A stretch of 41,357 nt of DNA from Candidatus Aegiribacteria sp. Its GTDB lineage: Bacteria; Fermentibacterota; Fermentibacteria; Fermentibacterales; JCC-6. The stretch covers positions 1 to 41,357 of the forward strand of contig JAIORS010000117.1 in NCBI GenBank assembly GCA_021108005.1, in the 5' to 3' direction. The translations under genes were made by a program, and so were the position numbers. Below are positions 33,611 through 41,357 of the stretch, in pieces (position 1 is the first letter of the stretch; each line of letters begins with the position of its first letter). The notes beneath the pieces were generated by a model. That model was not told the DNA's origin. It searched no databases and saw nothing but the letters and a program-made list of their open reading frames with translations.

Positions 33611-34969
33611 ATGGAGATACAGGCAGAAATGAAAAATCAGGAAAATCACAAGATAATGTACATTCGAGATCCTGTACATGGAAATATCCGTCTTTCGGGG
33701 CTCCAGGAAGAACTGATCCAAACCGTGGAGGTTCAAAGGCTCAGTTTTATACACCAGTTAGGTACTACATTTCAGTGCTACCCGGGCGCACACGGAATGC
33801 GTCTTTCACATGCACTGGGTGTCTCTTACCTTGCCGACACCATCGGAAAGCACGTTCTTGAGGATATGCAGGGTATGCCGGATATGGAAAAAACTGGTAT
33901 CCGTAAGCTCCTGCAGGCTGCGGGTATGCTTCATGACATCGGGCATACACCATGGTCACATACGCTGGAACCACTTTACATAGAAATGAACGGCGTTGAC
34001 CACATGGGCCTTGTAGCGGATCTGGTAAGGGGTGACTCAACTTTCAATATAAAAGGAGCAGGGAGAATTCCCGAAATACTGAGGTCATACGATATTGACC
34101 CGTCGGACGTAGCAGACCTTATCTGCAGCACTTTTAAAGGACCGCGTTACCTGCAGCAAATGATATTCGGTGAGGTAGATGCCGATATGCTGGATTATCT
34201 CCAGAGAGATTTCTATTTCACAGGGGTCGCTTTCGGTCATATAGAGATGGACAGGATAATTTCAACCATGAAGATTGAGAACGATAACATCGTTTTCCTC
34301 AGCAAGGGACACGAAGCCATACGTGATTTCCTCTTCGCACGGATGCAGATGTATTCAAGTGTCTACCTTCACAAGAAAACAAGGATAGTGGATATGATGC
34401 TTCTCGCAGCTTCCAGAAGAAGTATCGTTGAGCTGAAAGAAATAGATGATTTCCACATACTGACCGATGATGAGATACTGAGTTTTCTCGTGCAGAAATC
34501 AAAGGATCCATGGGTGAGGGATATGGCCTGGAGGGTTAAATACAGACAGAAGCTGTTCTCTCAGGTATTCAGAATAGATGCAGCAACACTTGACGAAAGT
34601 GATATCTCCTTCCTGAACACAATCGGCAGTTCACATGAAACTCCATCCCAAAAAGCCGGTAGTCTTGCATTAAAACTGTCTGAAACAGCCGGAGTGGATC
34701 CAGGGTACATACTTGTGGACATGCCCCTGGAAGCAGTAAAGATATCTGAGGAAAGGTTTACGAAGCTGGACATCAAGTACATAGACAAATCAGGGAATAT
34801 TCTGCCTCTTGAGAAGATCGATCCGCCATTCGCCGAATACCTTTCAAGGGCACAACCTAACAGGAATTATCTTACCGTATGCTGCAGCCCGGAAATAAAG
34901 AATAAAGTCAGGAAAGCATGTGAGAACCTGTTCCGTATGGCAGCAATGCCGCTTTTTCCAAAGAGCTAA
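33611..34969 (+). CDS. HD-domain phosphohydrolase (dNTPase-like)
   Basis: A 452-residue protein. RDPVHGNIRLS (about 19-29) and RLSFIHQLGTTFQCYPGAHGMRLSHALGV (two halves of about 15, residues 43-71) are the N-terminal signature of dGTPase-related HD proteins. The metal site is His in RLSHALG, His-Asp in MLHDIGHTPWSH near 108, and Asp in DADMLDYLQRD near 195. The rest is helical. It probably cleaves dNTPs or a related nucleotide. The start is uncertain: ATGs at 33611, 33629 and 33656 are all possible, and family homology begins at MYIRDPVHG (33656). It converges on mgtC with a 4-nt gap. Confidence 0.88.
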   Translation: MEIQAEMKNQENHKIMYIRDPVHGNIRLSGLQEELIQTVEVQRLSFIHQLGTTFQCYPGAHGMRLSHALGVSYLADTIGKHVLEDMQGMPDMEKTGIRKLLQAAGMLHDIGHTPWSHTLEPLYIEMNGVDHMGLVADLVRGDSTFNIKGAGRIPEILRSYDIDPSDVADLICSTFKGPRYLQQMIFGEVDADMLDYLQRDFYFTGVAFGHIEMDRIISTMKIENDNIVFLSKGHEAIRDFLFARMQMYSSVYLHKKTRIVDMMLLAASRRSIVELKEIDDFHILTDDEILSFLVQKSKDPWVRDMAWRVKYRQKLFSQVFRIDAATLDESDISFLNTIGSSHETPSQKAGSLALKLSETAGVDPGYILVDMPLEAVKISEERFTKLDIKYIDKSGNILPLEKIDPPFAEYLSRAQPNRNYLTVCCSPEIKNKVRKACENLFRMAAMPLFPKS

Positions 34970-34973
34970 CCGG

Positions 34974-35666
34974 CTAAATCTTCGCGGAAGCTCTCTGCCA
35001 TTGAACGTTGATGACTCCCTGTACTTCTGAAAGAGTATTCATAAGTTGCAGTTTGTTCTCAAGTTTTCTAATCCTGAGATGGTAGAGAAGAGTGATGGAG
35101 CTTTCTTCTTTATCAATTCCAATATCAACATCATGGATCCCGAGGCCATTGTTTTTTAAGACAGTGGTGCAATTTTCAATCATTGTTTCCGGATCGCTGT
35201 TCTCTCCATGGATTATTACATCTCTGTATTGCAGAGCCGCAAGACGACCCTCTAACAATGGAAGAAGAATAAGAATAAGTAGTGCAATACCTGTTGAAGA
35301 AGCTGCAAGAACATATTGATCAATGCCTATTACGATTCCGATAGCGGCAATGAACCAGATACAGGCTGCTGTAGTTATGCCGCGAATCATATCTTTCGTT
35401 CTCATAATCGCACCTGCTCCCAGAAACCCTATTCCCGTCATTATGCCAGCTATTACTCTGCTGATCTCTGCACCGGGAGGAGAATTACTGCCCGAGAATG
35501 TTTCCGCTACGGCAATGCCGCTTAAAGTAAGTATTGTAGTTCCCATGCAGACCAGAATATGTGTTCGGAGACCTGCAGGTCGACCATGGAATTCCCGCTC
35601 AAGTCCTATCAGGGATCCCAGGAAAACAGAAAGAGCCAGTTTCACAATCCAATTTTCAATAGTCAT
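34974..35666 (-). CDS. MgtC/SapB family membrane protein
   Basis: A 230-residue protein. Started at ATG 35666 because GGGAGGA lies just upstream; a longer frame would start within the kinase gene. LGSLIGLEREFHGRPAGLRTHILVCMG and ITGIGFLGAGAIMR type segments (near 15-40 and 85-100) are the MgtC signatures. Four or five helices are followed by a C-terminal ACT-like soluble domain. MgtC proteins help with growth in low Mg2+ and interact with ATP synthase or other partners. The gene overlaps the 3' end of the histidine kinase by 11 nt and would be translated with it. Confidence 0.9.
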   Translation of the reverse strand: MTIENWIVKLALSVFLGSLIGLEREFHGRPAGLRTHILVCMGTTILTLSGIAVAETFSGSNSPPGAEISRVIAGIMTGIGFLGAGAIMRTKDMIRGITTAACIWFIAAIGIVIGIDQYVLAASSTGIALLILILLPLLEGRLAALQYRDVIIHGENSDPETMIENCTTVLKNNGLGIHDVDIGIDKEESSITLLYHLRIRKLENKLQLMNTLSEVQGVINVQWQRASAKI

Positions 35667-37845
35667 CGGTTCCTCCCGTTTCCAGTTCATTCTCAGTATT
35701 CAATTCAGTGGAAACAGACATTTCAATAATATTCAGCAACTCATCAACTGAATAGGGTTTTATAAGAATTCTGCCGTTCCACCCCAGTAATTCGTATAGA
35801 GAACTGCCGGCTTCAGATGAACCTGTAGTCAGGATTATCTCAATATCGGGAAACTCTATACTTACATTCGAAAGCATTTCTTCCATTGATTCCCCTGAAG
35901 CGGAGTAATCCAGTACTAAGAAATCCACCTGGGATTCAGTCAGCCAATCTCTCATTCTTTCCAGATCGGCTTCACTTCTTACATCAATTCCATACATAGT
36001 TAAAATGTCGGATACGCTTTCCCTCACAGCCCTCGATGCGTCACAGATCGCCAGTTTTATACTGCTCAGGTTTTCTCTGTGGAGAGATTCAGTGTGAGAT
36101 ACATCAAACAGATAATCTTCTCTTGTACGGAACAGGATATTGAGTGCAGTGCCGGTGGGTCTTTCCGTAAATACGGGATGACAGTCATGTCTTGAAAGCA
36201 CAGCTGCAACCGATGAGATATGTGAACCGTAATCCCTCTGAATTCCGGACAGATCGGTTTCGGGATCCAGCAGGGCTTCCTTCAGTACCACAGGCATTCT
36301 GGTTCCATCCGTATAACTTAAAGACACCGATCTTGAAACTGTTCTATCACAGTTCGCTGAGAATACTGAATCAGATACCGGTGAAGGTACATCCCTGGCA
36401 CCCAGTTTTATCCTTACAGGACCGTTTGTGGATTCAAGTGAATAGAAAGCCAGGTTCTTGACTATCTGTGTAAAATCTTCTCTGGAGCATTCAACCTGCG
36501 GCAGAAAACCCGGAACATCAAACTCTATTGAAGCCCTTTGCGGAAGCACATCGTTCAGGGCTTCCGTAATTGCATCCAGCTCCGAGAAGATCTCAATAGT
36601 GTCAGCCTTTTCCTTGTTGTTCATTCCGTTGTCACTTTCTATATTGGAAAGAACATCGGATATGATTCCGAGATCATTAAGACAGGCAGGATTTTCCGAG
36701 GATCTAATCCTGCAATCCTCTATAATCTTCCTGATGTACTTAATATCATTATGAGAGAGGCTCCCCTGGGGTTCTTCATGCTCCTTCGAATCAGTTCCGG
36801 ATTTAGCTGTTTCCATCACTTTTCCGTCTTCATATCTTTCATCTCTAACAGCGATCGTATATTCCCTGAAATTGCTCAGCAGTTCAATCCTGAAAGTGGA
36901 TTTCCTTGAACTGCCTGAACTATCCATAATACCGAGAATCATTTCAACAGGTTTTTCATTCTCCGGGTAGACTATCAAATTTCTGTCTTCTTCGGAAAAA
37001 CAGGGCAGCTCGTGGAATTTAATACCTACGATATTGTTCTTCGAGATGTCGATAAGCTTTTCAGCGGTATTATTCATGAAAAATACCGTTCCGCTGCTGT
37101 CCAGCCGAAACAACGCAGGGAACTCAAAATTATTCAGTATCGATGAAGGACAGATATCGGAGTTAGTGATTTTCAAATCATTTTCAGTTTTAATTTCTGT
37201 ATCGCCGTTATAGAAATCTTTCTTTTCTATCTTCCTTCTGAAACCTGCAAGCCTGAGAAACAAACAAGGTATGAGAATCAGCATAACAGCTGCTACTGAC
37301 ATTATAAAAATATTGTACCTGCTGCTGTTAACAGAATCTGTTCCAAGAACGTTTTCAAAAACCATCCTTGCAATCGCTCTGTTCCCGAATGAATCAATCA
37401 GGGGATAGAACAGAAGAAGTCTGGTCTGATTCCCGCTTTCTATATATTGCATGGTTGGCGAACCGCTGCTTATAGCGCTCTCTGCAAGAGAATTCTCGTT
37501 GAATGGGATAACTTCTTGTGTTTCTCCGATAGTCGGACACACCATTAAAAAAGCGCTCAGATTGAAGAGTTCCAAAAATTCGGGCTTCAGTTCAATATGT
37601 ACAGACCCGTTACTCCGGCTGCTGTTGAACATGACAATGGACATCTCCTCATTCATGGAGTTCCCGGTAATACTCCTGGCGATCCGGATGGCCTGTTCCT
37701 GTTCAATCTGGACCACCTGGGAACACACACCATCAGTAAAATGAATATATCCCGCAATGACAGTAAGTATCACGATTACACTGAAAATGTAGGGCAGCAA
37801 CACCCGCAATATTACCTTTGACGATACGCCAGGGAAAAGGATCAT
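35656..37845 (-). CDS. Hybrid histidine-kinase-like protein with degenerate kinase domain and REC domain
   Basis: A 729-residue protein from ATG 37845 (GGAGAGAA upstream); a longer frame to 38046 lacks an RBS. A first helix at about 11-35 and a second near 180-200 enclose an extracytoplasmic sensor. A PAS-like domain follows (about 245-370). The dimerisation/ATPase region (about 385-590) lacks a clear H-box, and the N-box reads QIVKNLAFYSLES, lacking the usual second Asn. GTALNILF near 590 is the only G-box-like trace. The last 130 residues are a response-regulator REC domain: Asp in AICDAS, acceptor Asp in LVLDYSAS, Lys in LIKPYS. Kinase activity is doubtful; REC could take phosphate from another kinase. 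It overlaps mgtC by 11 nt. Confidence 0.82.
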   Translation of the reverse strand: MILFPGVSSKVILRVLLPYIFSVIVILTVIAGYIHFTDGVCSQVVQIEQEQAIRIARSITGNSMNEEMSIVMFNSSRSNGSVHIELKPEFLELFNLSAFLMVCPTIGETQEVIPFNENSLAESAISSGSPTMQYIESGNQTRLLLFYPLIDSFGNRAIARMVFENVLGTDSVNSSRYNIFIMSVAAVMLILIPCLFLRLAGFRRKIEKKDFYNGDTEIKTENDLKITNSDICPSSILNNFEFPALFRLDSSGTVFFMNNTAEKLIDISKNNIVGIKFHELPCFSEEDRNLIVYPENEKPVEMILGIMDSSGSSRKSTFRIELLSNFREYTIAVRDERYEDGKVMETAKSGTDSKEHEEPQGSLSHNDIKYIRKIIEDCRIRSSENPACLNDLGIISDVLSNIESDNGMNNKEKADTIEIFSELDAITEALNDVLPQRASIEFDVPGFLPQVECSREDFTQIVKNLAFYSLESTNGPVRIKLGARDVPSPVSDSVFSANCDRTVSRSVSLSYTDGTRMPVVLKEALLDPETDLSGIQRDYGSHISSVAAVLSRHDCHPVFTERPTGTALNILFRTREDYLFDVSHTESLHRENLSSIKLAICDASRAVRESVSDILTMYGIDVRSEADLERMRDWLTESQVDFLVLDYSASGESMEEMLSNVSIEFPDIEIILTTGSSEAGSSLYELLGWNGRILIKPYSVDELLNIIEMSVSTELNTENELETGGTDDY

Positions 37846-38143
37846 TTCTCTCCGTTTCAAAAGTATCAACTTAATAGTTTCGGTTAATGGAATGAATATG
37901 TCAAGGGTTATAATCAAAACCCACCCGGAAAACACAAATCCTCTCGATATTCTGTTTTCTAAAGGTGTATATGAATACATTACATATCTCATCGATACAA
38001 ATTTAGTCAGTTTTACTTCACTAATCTTTACTAAGTGGCTTGACACAATTAATTTCTTTAATAGATTAATTTATGCATAGAGGGGGTTTCGTATTTTTAT
38101 TTCACTTGTTTCATTATAACACTAATCCGAAAGGGGTATGGAA
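37846..38143. other. Divergent region between kinase and recombinase
   Basis: Nearly 300 nt, AT-rich, no gene. On the minus strand a TTGACA (RC at about 37903-37908) lies 22 nt from TATTAA, too far for a standard promoter. On the plus strand TATAAC at 38115-38120 could be a -10 for the recombinase. Confidence 0.4.
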
Positions 38144-38989
38144 ATGACGGATTATGTTGAACAGACGAGAAAGGTACTGAGAACAGCCGGGCGAAGTCCT
38201 AAAACGGCTAACAGCTATCTATCTCATATCCGACGGCTTGAGAACACATACGGAAATGTGACTGAAAGCCTCGATGAGGACACTCTGAGAAAATACCTTG
38301 AGGATCTTGTTGATGAAGGAAAATCACTTTCCTACATTAACCAGGCCCAAAGTGCTATCAGGTTCATGTACAAGCATGTGCTTTCCAAGGATAACCCTCT
38401 TCCCGGTCCAGGTCTCATTTCGAAGAAGATTCCTCTCCATGGCATCTTCAGCAGAGATGAGATCAAACAGATATTCGCCAATGTACATGAGCTGAAATAC
38501 AGGCTTGCCCTTATGCTTATCTACTCTTCAGGACTGAGGGTGGGTGAAGCAACACATCTTCTCAGGAACGCTGTCGATTTTGATAGCATGGTAATTCATG
38601 TTAACGACCAGGACAAGGAATTCATCAGAGATACTATACTGGCAAATTCGATAGCCGATATTCTCAAGTACTACATTGAAACGAGAACAGACGATTCTCC
38701 ATGGATGTTCCCCGGCAGAGGCAAAACCAACTGCATCTCCCCCAGAACAATCCAGAGAGCCTTCGCCGAGGCGATGCTGGCCGTTGGTATCGAGAAACGG
38801 GCAACACTGGGATGGCTCAGGCACAGCTTCGCTGTTCATATGCTTGAGGACGGTATAGATAGAAAGCTGGTGCGAAGCCTTCTGGGAATTACCACTCCTT
38901 CAATGATATCTCCCTACATGAAGCTTGCCGAAAAAAGAAGTGCACTCAGGGTTAACAGCCCCGCGGACAGGTTCCTCTTAAAGAAGTAA
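38144..38989 (+). CDS. Tyrosine recombinase (XerC/D-like), both catalytic histidines replaced
   Basis: A 281-residue protein with SAM-like N-domain (about 3-85) and catalytic domain. The start at 38144 is preferred over 38138 because AAGGGG lies 7 nt before it. Catalytic Arg-I is in YSSGLRVGE, and a candidate Lys is in DQDKEFIR. The second box reads GWLRHSFAVH where HxLRHSFATH is normal, so the His two residues before Leu is Gly. The later LLGHxS is LLGITTP, replacing His/Trp by Ile. Arg-II and the nucleophile Tyr (SPYMK) remain. It is full-length and not frameshifted. It could be an inactive or conditionally active relative. Confidence 0.85.
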   Translation: MTDYVEQTRKVLRTAGRSPKTANSYLSHIRRLENTYGNVTESLDEDTLRKYLEDLVDEGKSLSYINQAQSAIRFMYKHVLSKDNPLPGPGLISKKIPLHGIFSRDEIKQIFANVHELKYRLALMLIYSSGLRVGEATHLLRNAVDFDSMVIHVNDQDKEFIRDTILANSIADILKYYIETRTDDSPWMFPGRGKTNCISPRTIQRAFAEAMLAVGIEKRATLGWLRHSFAVHMLEDGIDRKLVRSLLGITTPSMISPYMKLAEKRSALRVNSPADRFLLKK

Positions 38990-38999
38990 CCGGCACTTT

Positions 39000-39125
39000 T
39001 CAGTATACGGTACGGAAAGGGGCGGCAGTTAAATTGTCGCCCTCTTCCTTAACCATTTCAAGCTCTTCAGCACCGCCTGAAGCTGTGAGAACTTCAAAAC
39101 CGCTGGCTTCAAGGATAATGCAGAG
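39000..39125 (-). pseudogene. Start-less coding-like fragment after ahcY
   Basis: In the ahcY frame, after its TGA and a TAA, the DNA stays open for about 41 codons (LCIILEASGFEVLTASGGAE... to FRTVY, stop TGA at 39000-39002). The content looks like protein, but there is no start codon or family. It may be a remnant or chance, and the terminator-like hairpin lies within it. Confidence 0.35.
39020..39042. terminator. Terminator-like hairpin between convergent recombinase and ahcY
   Basis: GGGCGGCA (39020-39027) pairs with TGTCGCCC (39035-39042) with one mismatch and a 7-nt loop, followed on the plus strand by TCTTCCTT. It could end the recombinase transcript. Confidence 0.5.
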
Positions 39126-39128
39126 TTA

Positions 39129-40538
39129 TCAGTACCTGTAATGCTCCGGCTTGTAAGGACCTTCCAGTTCAACACCGATGTACTTCGCCTGCAGCGGAGT
39201 CAGCTTCGTCAGCTTAACTCCCAGTTTATCGAGATGCAGCCTTGCCACTTCCTCATCAAGAAGTTTCGGCAGCATGTAAACACCAATTCCAGGCCTTTCC
39301 TCAGCTAAAGCTATCTGAGCAAGACACTGGTTTGTGAAGGAGCTGGACATCACGAAACTTGGATGGCCTGTCGCGCATCCGAGGTTGACCAGCCTTCCCT
39401 CCGCAAGAAGAAAAATGGAATGACCATCGGAAAAACGGAATCTGTGAACCTGGGGCTTGATCTCCTCTTTTTCAATACCCGGCAGGGCTTCAAGACCCGC
39501 AACATCGATTTCGTTATCAAAATGACCGATATTGCATACAATGGCCTGATCCTTCATTCTGCTCATATGATCTGCCGTTAATACATTGTAGTTACCGGTA
39601 GCGGTTACGATTATGGTCGCTTCCGATAAAGCATCCTCAACCGTAGTAACTTCAAAACCCTCCATGGCCGCCTGCAGAGCGCATATTGGATCGATTTCTG
39701 TTACCAGTACCCTGGCACCAAAGCCTTTCATGCTCTGGGCACACCCCTTGCCTACATCTCCATATCCGCAGATGAGGACGGTCTTTCCGGCAACCATCAC
39801 ATCGGTTGCCCGTTTTATCCCGTCAGCAAGTGACTCCCTGCAGCCGTAAAGATTATCGAATTTACTCTTCGTAACGGAGTCGTTGACATTGTACGCGGGA
39901 AACAGCAGATCCCCGGTCTTCATCATGTTGTAGAGTCTGTGAACACCGGTTGTTGTCTCCTCGGAAACTCCCGCTATTTCAGGTACAACGGAGGTCCAGT
40001 ACTCAGGATTTTCACGAATGCCATCGCACAAATTTCTAACAAGAGCAACTTCATCTTCCGGCCCTTCAATATCCTCCGGAAGTATGCCTGTTTCAGCATA
40101 GCCCTGTTCCAGCTCGTATCCCCTGTGCACCATAAGAGTCGCGTCACCGCCATCATCGACTATCAGATTTGGTCCCTTCCCTCCGGGGAAACTCAGAGCG
40201 TTCCTGGTACACCACCAGTAGTCTTTAAGACTCTCACCCTTCCATGCAAAAACAGGAATACCGGTTTTAGCAATTGTGGCAGCGGCATGATCCTGGGTTG
40301 AAAAAATATTGCAGCTTGCCCACCTTACATCCGCTCCAAGCTCAACGAGAGTTTCAATAAGCACAGCGGTCTGAATGGTCATGTGAAGCGAACCTGTTAC
40401 CCTCATCCCATCCAGGGGCCTGGTTTTTCCGTACTTCTCCCGCACAGCCATCAGGCCGGGCATCTCTTTTTCAGCTATTTCTATCTCCCGCCGACCGTAA
40501 TCAGCCAGCGACATATCAGCAACCTTGTAATCAGCCAT
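39129..40538 (-). CDS. ahcY: S-adenosylhomocysteinase
   Basis: A 469-residue NAD-dependent enzyme that splits SAH into adenosine and homocysteine, removing the inhibitory product of methylation. [19 protein letters not shown] (about 51-69), [15 protein letters not shown] (about 75-89), [13 protein letters not shown] (about 215-227) with the catalytic Lys and Asp, and [13 protein letters not shown] (NAD site, about 256-268) are all present, and the C-terminus ends PYKPEHYRY as in the family. The ATG shares one base with the preceding stop (TAATG), with AGGAGA as RBS inside the upstream gene. It is coupled to an ArsR-methyltransferase fusion, which fits SahR control. Confidence 0.98.
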   Translation of the reverse strand: MADYKVADMSLADYGRREIEIAEKEMPGLMAVREKYGKTRPLDGMRVTGSLHMTIQTAVLIETLVELGADVRWASCNIFSTQDHAAATIAKTGIPVFAWKGESLKDYWWCTRNALSFPGGKGPNLIVDDGGDATLMVHRGYELEQGYAETGILPEDIEGPEDEVALVRNLCDGIRENPEYWTSVVPEIAGVSEETTTGVHRLYNMMKTGDLLFPAYNVNDSVTKSKFDNLYGCRESLADGIKRATDVMVAGKTVLICGYGDVGKGCAQSMKGFGARVLVTEIDPICALQAAMEGFEVTTVEDALSEATIIVTATGNYNVLTADHMSRMKDQAIVCNIGHFDNEIDVAGLEALPGIEKEEIKPQVHRFRFSDGHSIFLLAEGRLVNLGCATGHPSFVMSSSFTNQCLAQIALAEERPGIGVYMLPKLLDEEVARLHLDKLGVKLTKLTPLQAKYIGVELEGPYKPEHYRY

Positions 40539-41357
40539 TAAACTCTCCTCTCATTCAGTACACCTGAAATAATGAATACTCTCTCATCGTCCGTACCAAT
40601 CTCCTCTATCCCGATAAATCCCGCCAATAACATCCATTCCCTCACTTCATTCCGGTCAAGGCCCGGCCAAAGATCTCCCTGCATCCGCTTAAGATTGAAA
40701 TCCTCATGTGGTGTAAGCTCGATAACAATGCACTTTCCGTTACCCTTGCAAACTCTTGAAGCCTCCTTGAAAAACTCGGAAGGTTCACTGAGATGATGAA
40801 GAAGCATATGGGCAATGATCCCATCAACTGAGGAATCGGCAATAGGAAGGTGTTCAGCACTACCAAGACGGAGTTCAACGTTACAGACGCTACAGTCAGC
40901 TGCAATTTTTTTTCTCGCTTTTGAAAGCATCTCCCGGGACTGGTCAACACCTATTACCGACATGCCTTTCCGGTCAAGCTTCATAACCAGTTCTCCGTTA
41001 CCGCACCCGGCATCAAGAATTGTACTTCCCGCGGGATACATATCAATAACATCTTCCAAGTAAGCTTCCGGATCAGGCATCAGGTAAGACACATCATCCA
41101 GTTCTGAGGCAACACGGTCAAAGAATTCCCTGGCCTCCGACCTTCTTTTATCGTAGCAGAGCCTGAGTTCGGACATATCGTTCTCATAATTCTCAATTTC
41201 CTTCATACCTGAGGAAATACCATCAAGAATCATCCCATTAACAGGATCCTGCCTGTTCAATCTGTAGTAAACCCAGATACCTCTGCCCTTCCGAACAACA
41301 ATCCCGGCATCGAGAAGCTTTCGAAGGCTATGACTTACGTTTGATTGACTCAGCCCA
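40538..41357 (-). CDS. ArsR-family regulator fused to SAM-dependent methyltransferase (SahR-like), 5' end outside the window
   Basis: The coding frame is open to the right edge. Upstream of the TTG at 41260, which is not the true start, 32 codons read [20 protein letters not shown] then [12 protein letters not shown], the recognition helix and wing of an ArsR winged helix. The rest is a class I methyltransferase: motif [12 protein letters not shown] (near residue 79 from the TTG), motif II with Asp in IGVDQS, and a later HMLLHHL. This fusion is known as SahR, a repressor that senses SAH and controls methionine-cycle genes. It is coupled to ahcY by TAATG. Confidence 0.85.
   Translation of the reverse strand, partial: GLSQSNVSHSLRKLLDAGIVVRKGRGIWVYYRLNRQDPVNGMILDGISSGMKEIENYENDMSELRLCYDKRRSEAREFFDRVASELDDVSYLMPDPEAYLEDVIDMYPAGSTILDAGCGNGELVMKLDRKGMSVIGVDQSREMLSKARKKIAADCSVCNVELRLGSAEHLPIADSSVDGIIAHMLLHHLSEPSEFFKEASRVCKGNGKCIVIELTPHEDFNLKRMQGDLWPGLDRNEVREWMLLAGFIGIEEIGTDDERVFIISGVLNERRV

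Overview
The window looks like chromosomal DNA of a Gram-negative-type bacterium, most consistent with an uncultivated FCB-group lineage such as Fermentibacterota/Aegiribacteria. That placement is inferred from gene content and was not tested. Supporting signs are a Por/type IX-like C-terminal sorting domain, Cys-anchored lipoproteins, a putative outer-membrane barrel, strong Shine-Dalgarno sites with frequent GTG/TTG starts and tightly overlapping genes. No rRNA, tRNA or CRISPR array was seen.

Layout. 1-4039 (minus): the 5' end of a lipoprotein gene, a small membrane protein with a Pro/Ala-rich tail, and a 950-residue AAA/TPR signalling ATPase. 4415-13251: a glycan-type cluster made of two paralogous glutamine-dependent asparagine synthetase-like amidotransferases, a GT-C-like membrane protein, a UPF0104-type flippase-like protein, a family 2 glycosyltransferase and an FAD oxidoreductase. 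13620-16470: an accessory insert with an AT-rich secreted beta-helix protein and a REP-associated transposase bounded by REP-like repeats. 16477-32157 (minus): a long run of housekeeping genes in the order PHP phosphoesterase, TPR-like small protein, lipoprotein, mreB, mreC, mreD, mrdA, rodA, lgt, comF, membrane protein, dnaE, outer-membrane-like protein, M29 aminopeptidase, Trm112-like protein. 32200-33500: a scar-like island bounded by a 25-bp direct repeat, holding a frameshifted secreted-protein remnant and a HEPN/MNT toxin-antitoxin pair whose HEPN gene has an in-frame amber codon. 33611-38989: an HD phosphohydrolase, an MgtC-like protein, a degenerate hybrid histidine kinase and a tyrosine recombinase lacking both catalytic histidines. 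38990-41357: S-adenosylhomocysteinase translationally coupled to an ArsR-methyltransferase (SahR-like) fusion that runs off the right edge.

How the genes work together. The rod-shape block (MreBCD, PBP2, RodA) with Lgt forms one envelope-growth module. The 4.4-13.3 kb block probably builds and amidates a surface glycan. The right end is a methyl-cycle module in which an SAH-sensing regulator is likely to control AhcY. The most unusual signals are the repeat-bounded HEPN/MNT island, the His-less recombinase diverging from the degenerate kinase, the REP/RAYT element whose terminal repeat encodes the transposase C-terminus, and an orphan 13-nt perfect complement of the 16S rRNA tail.
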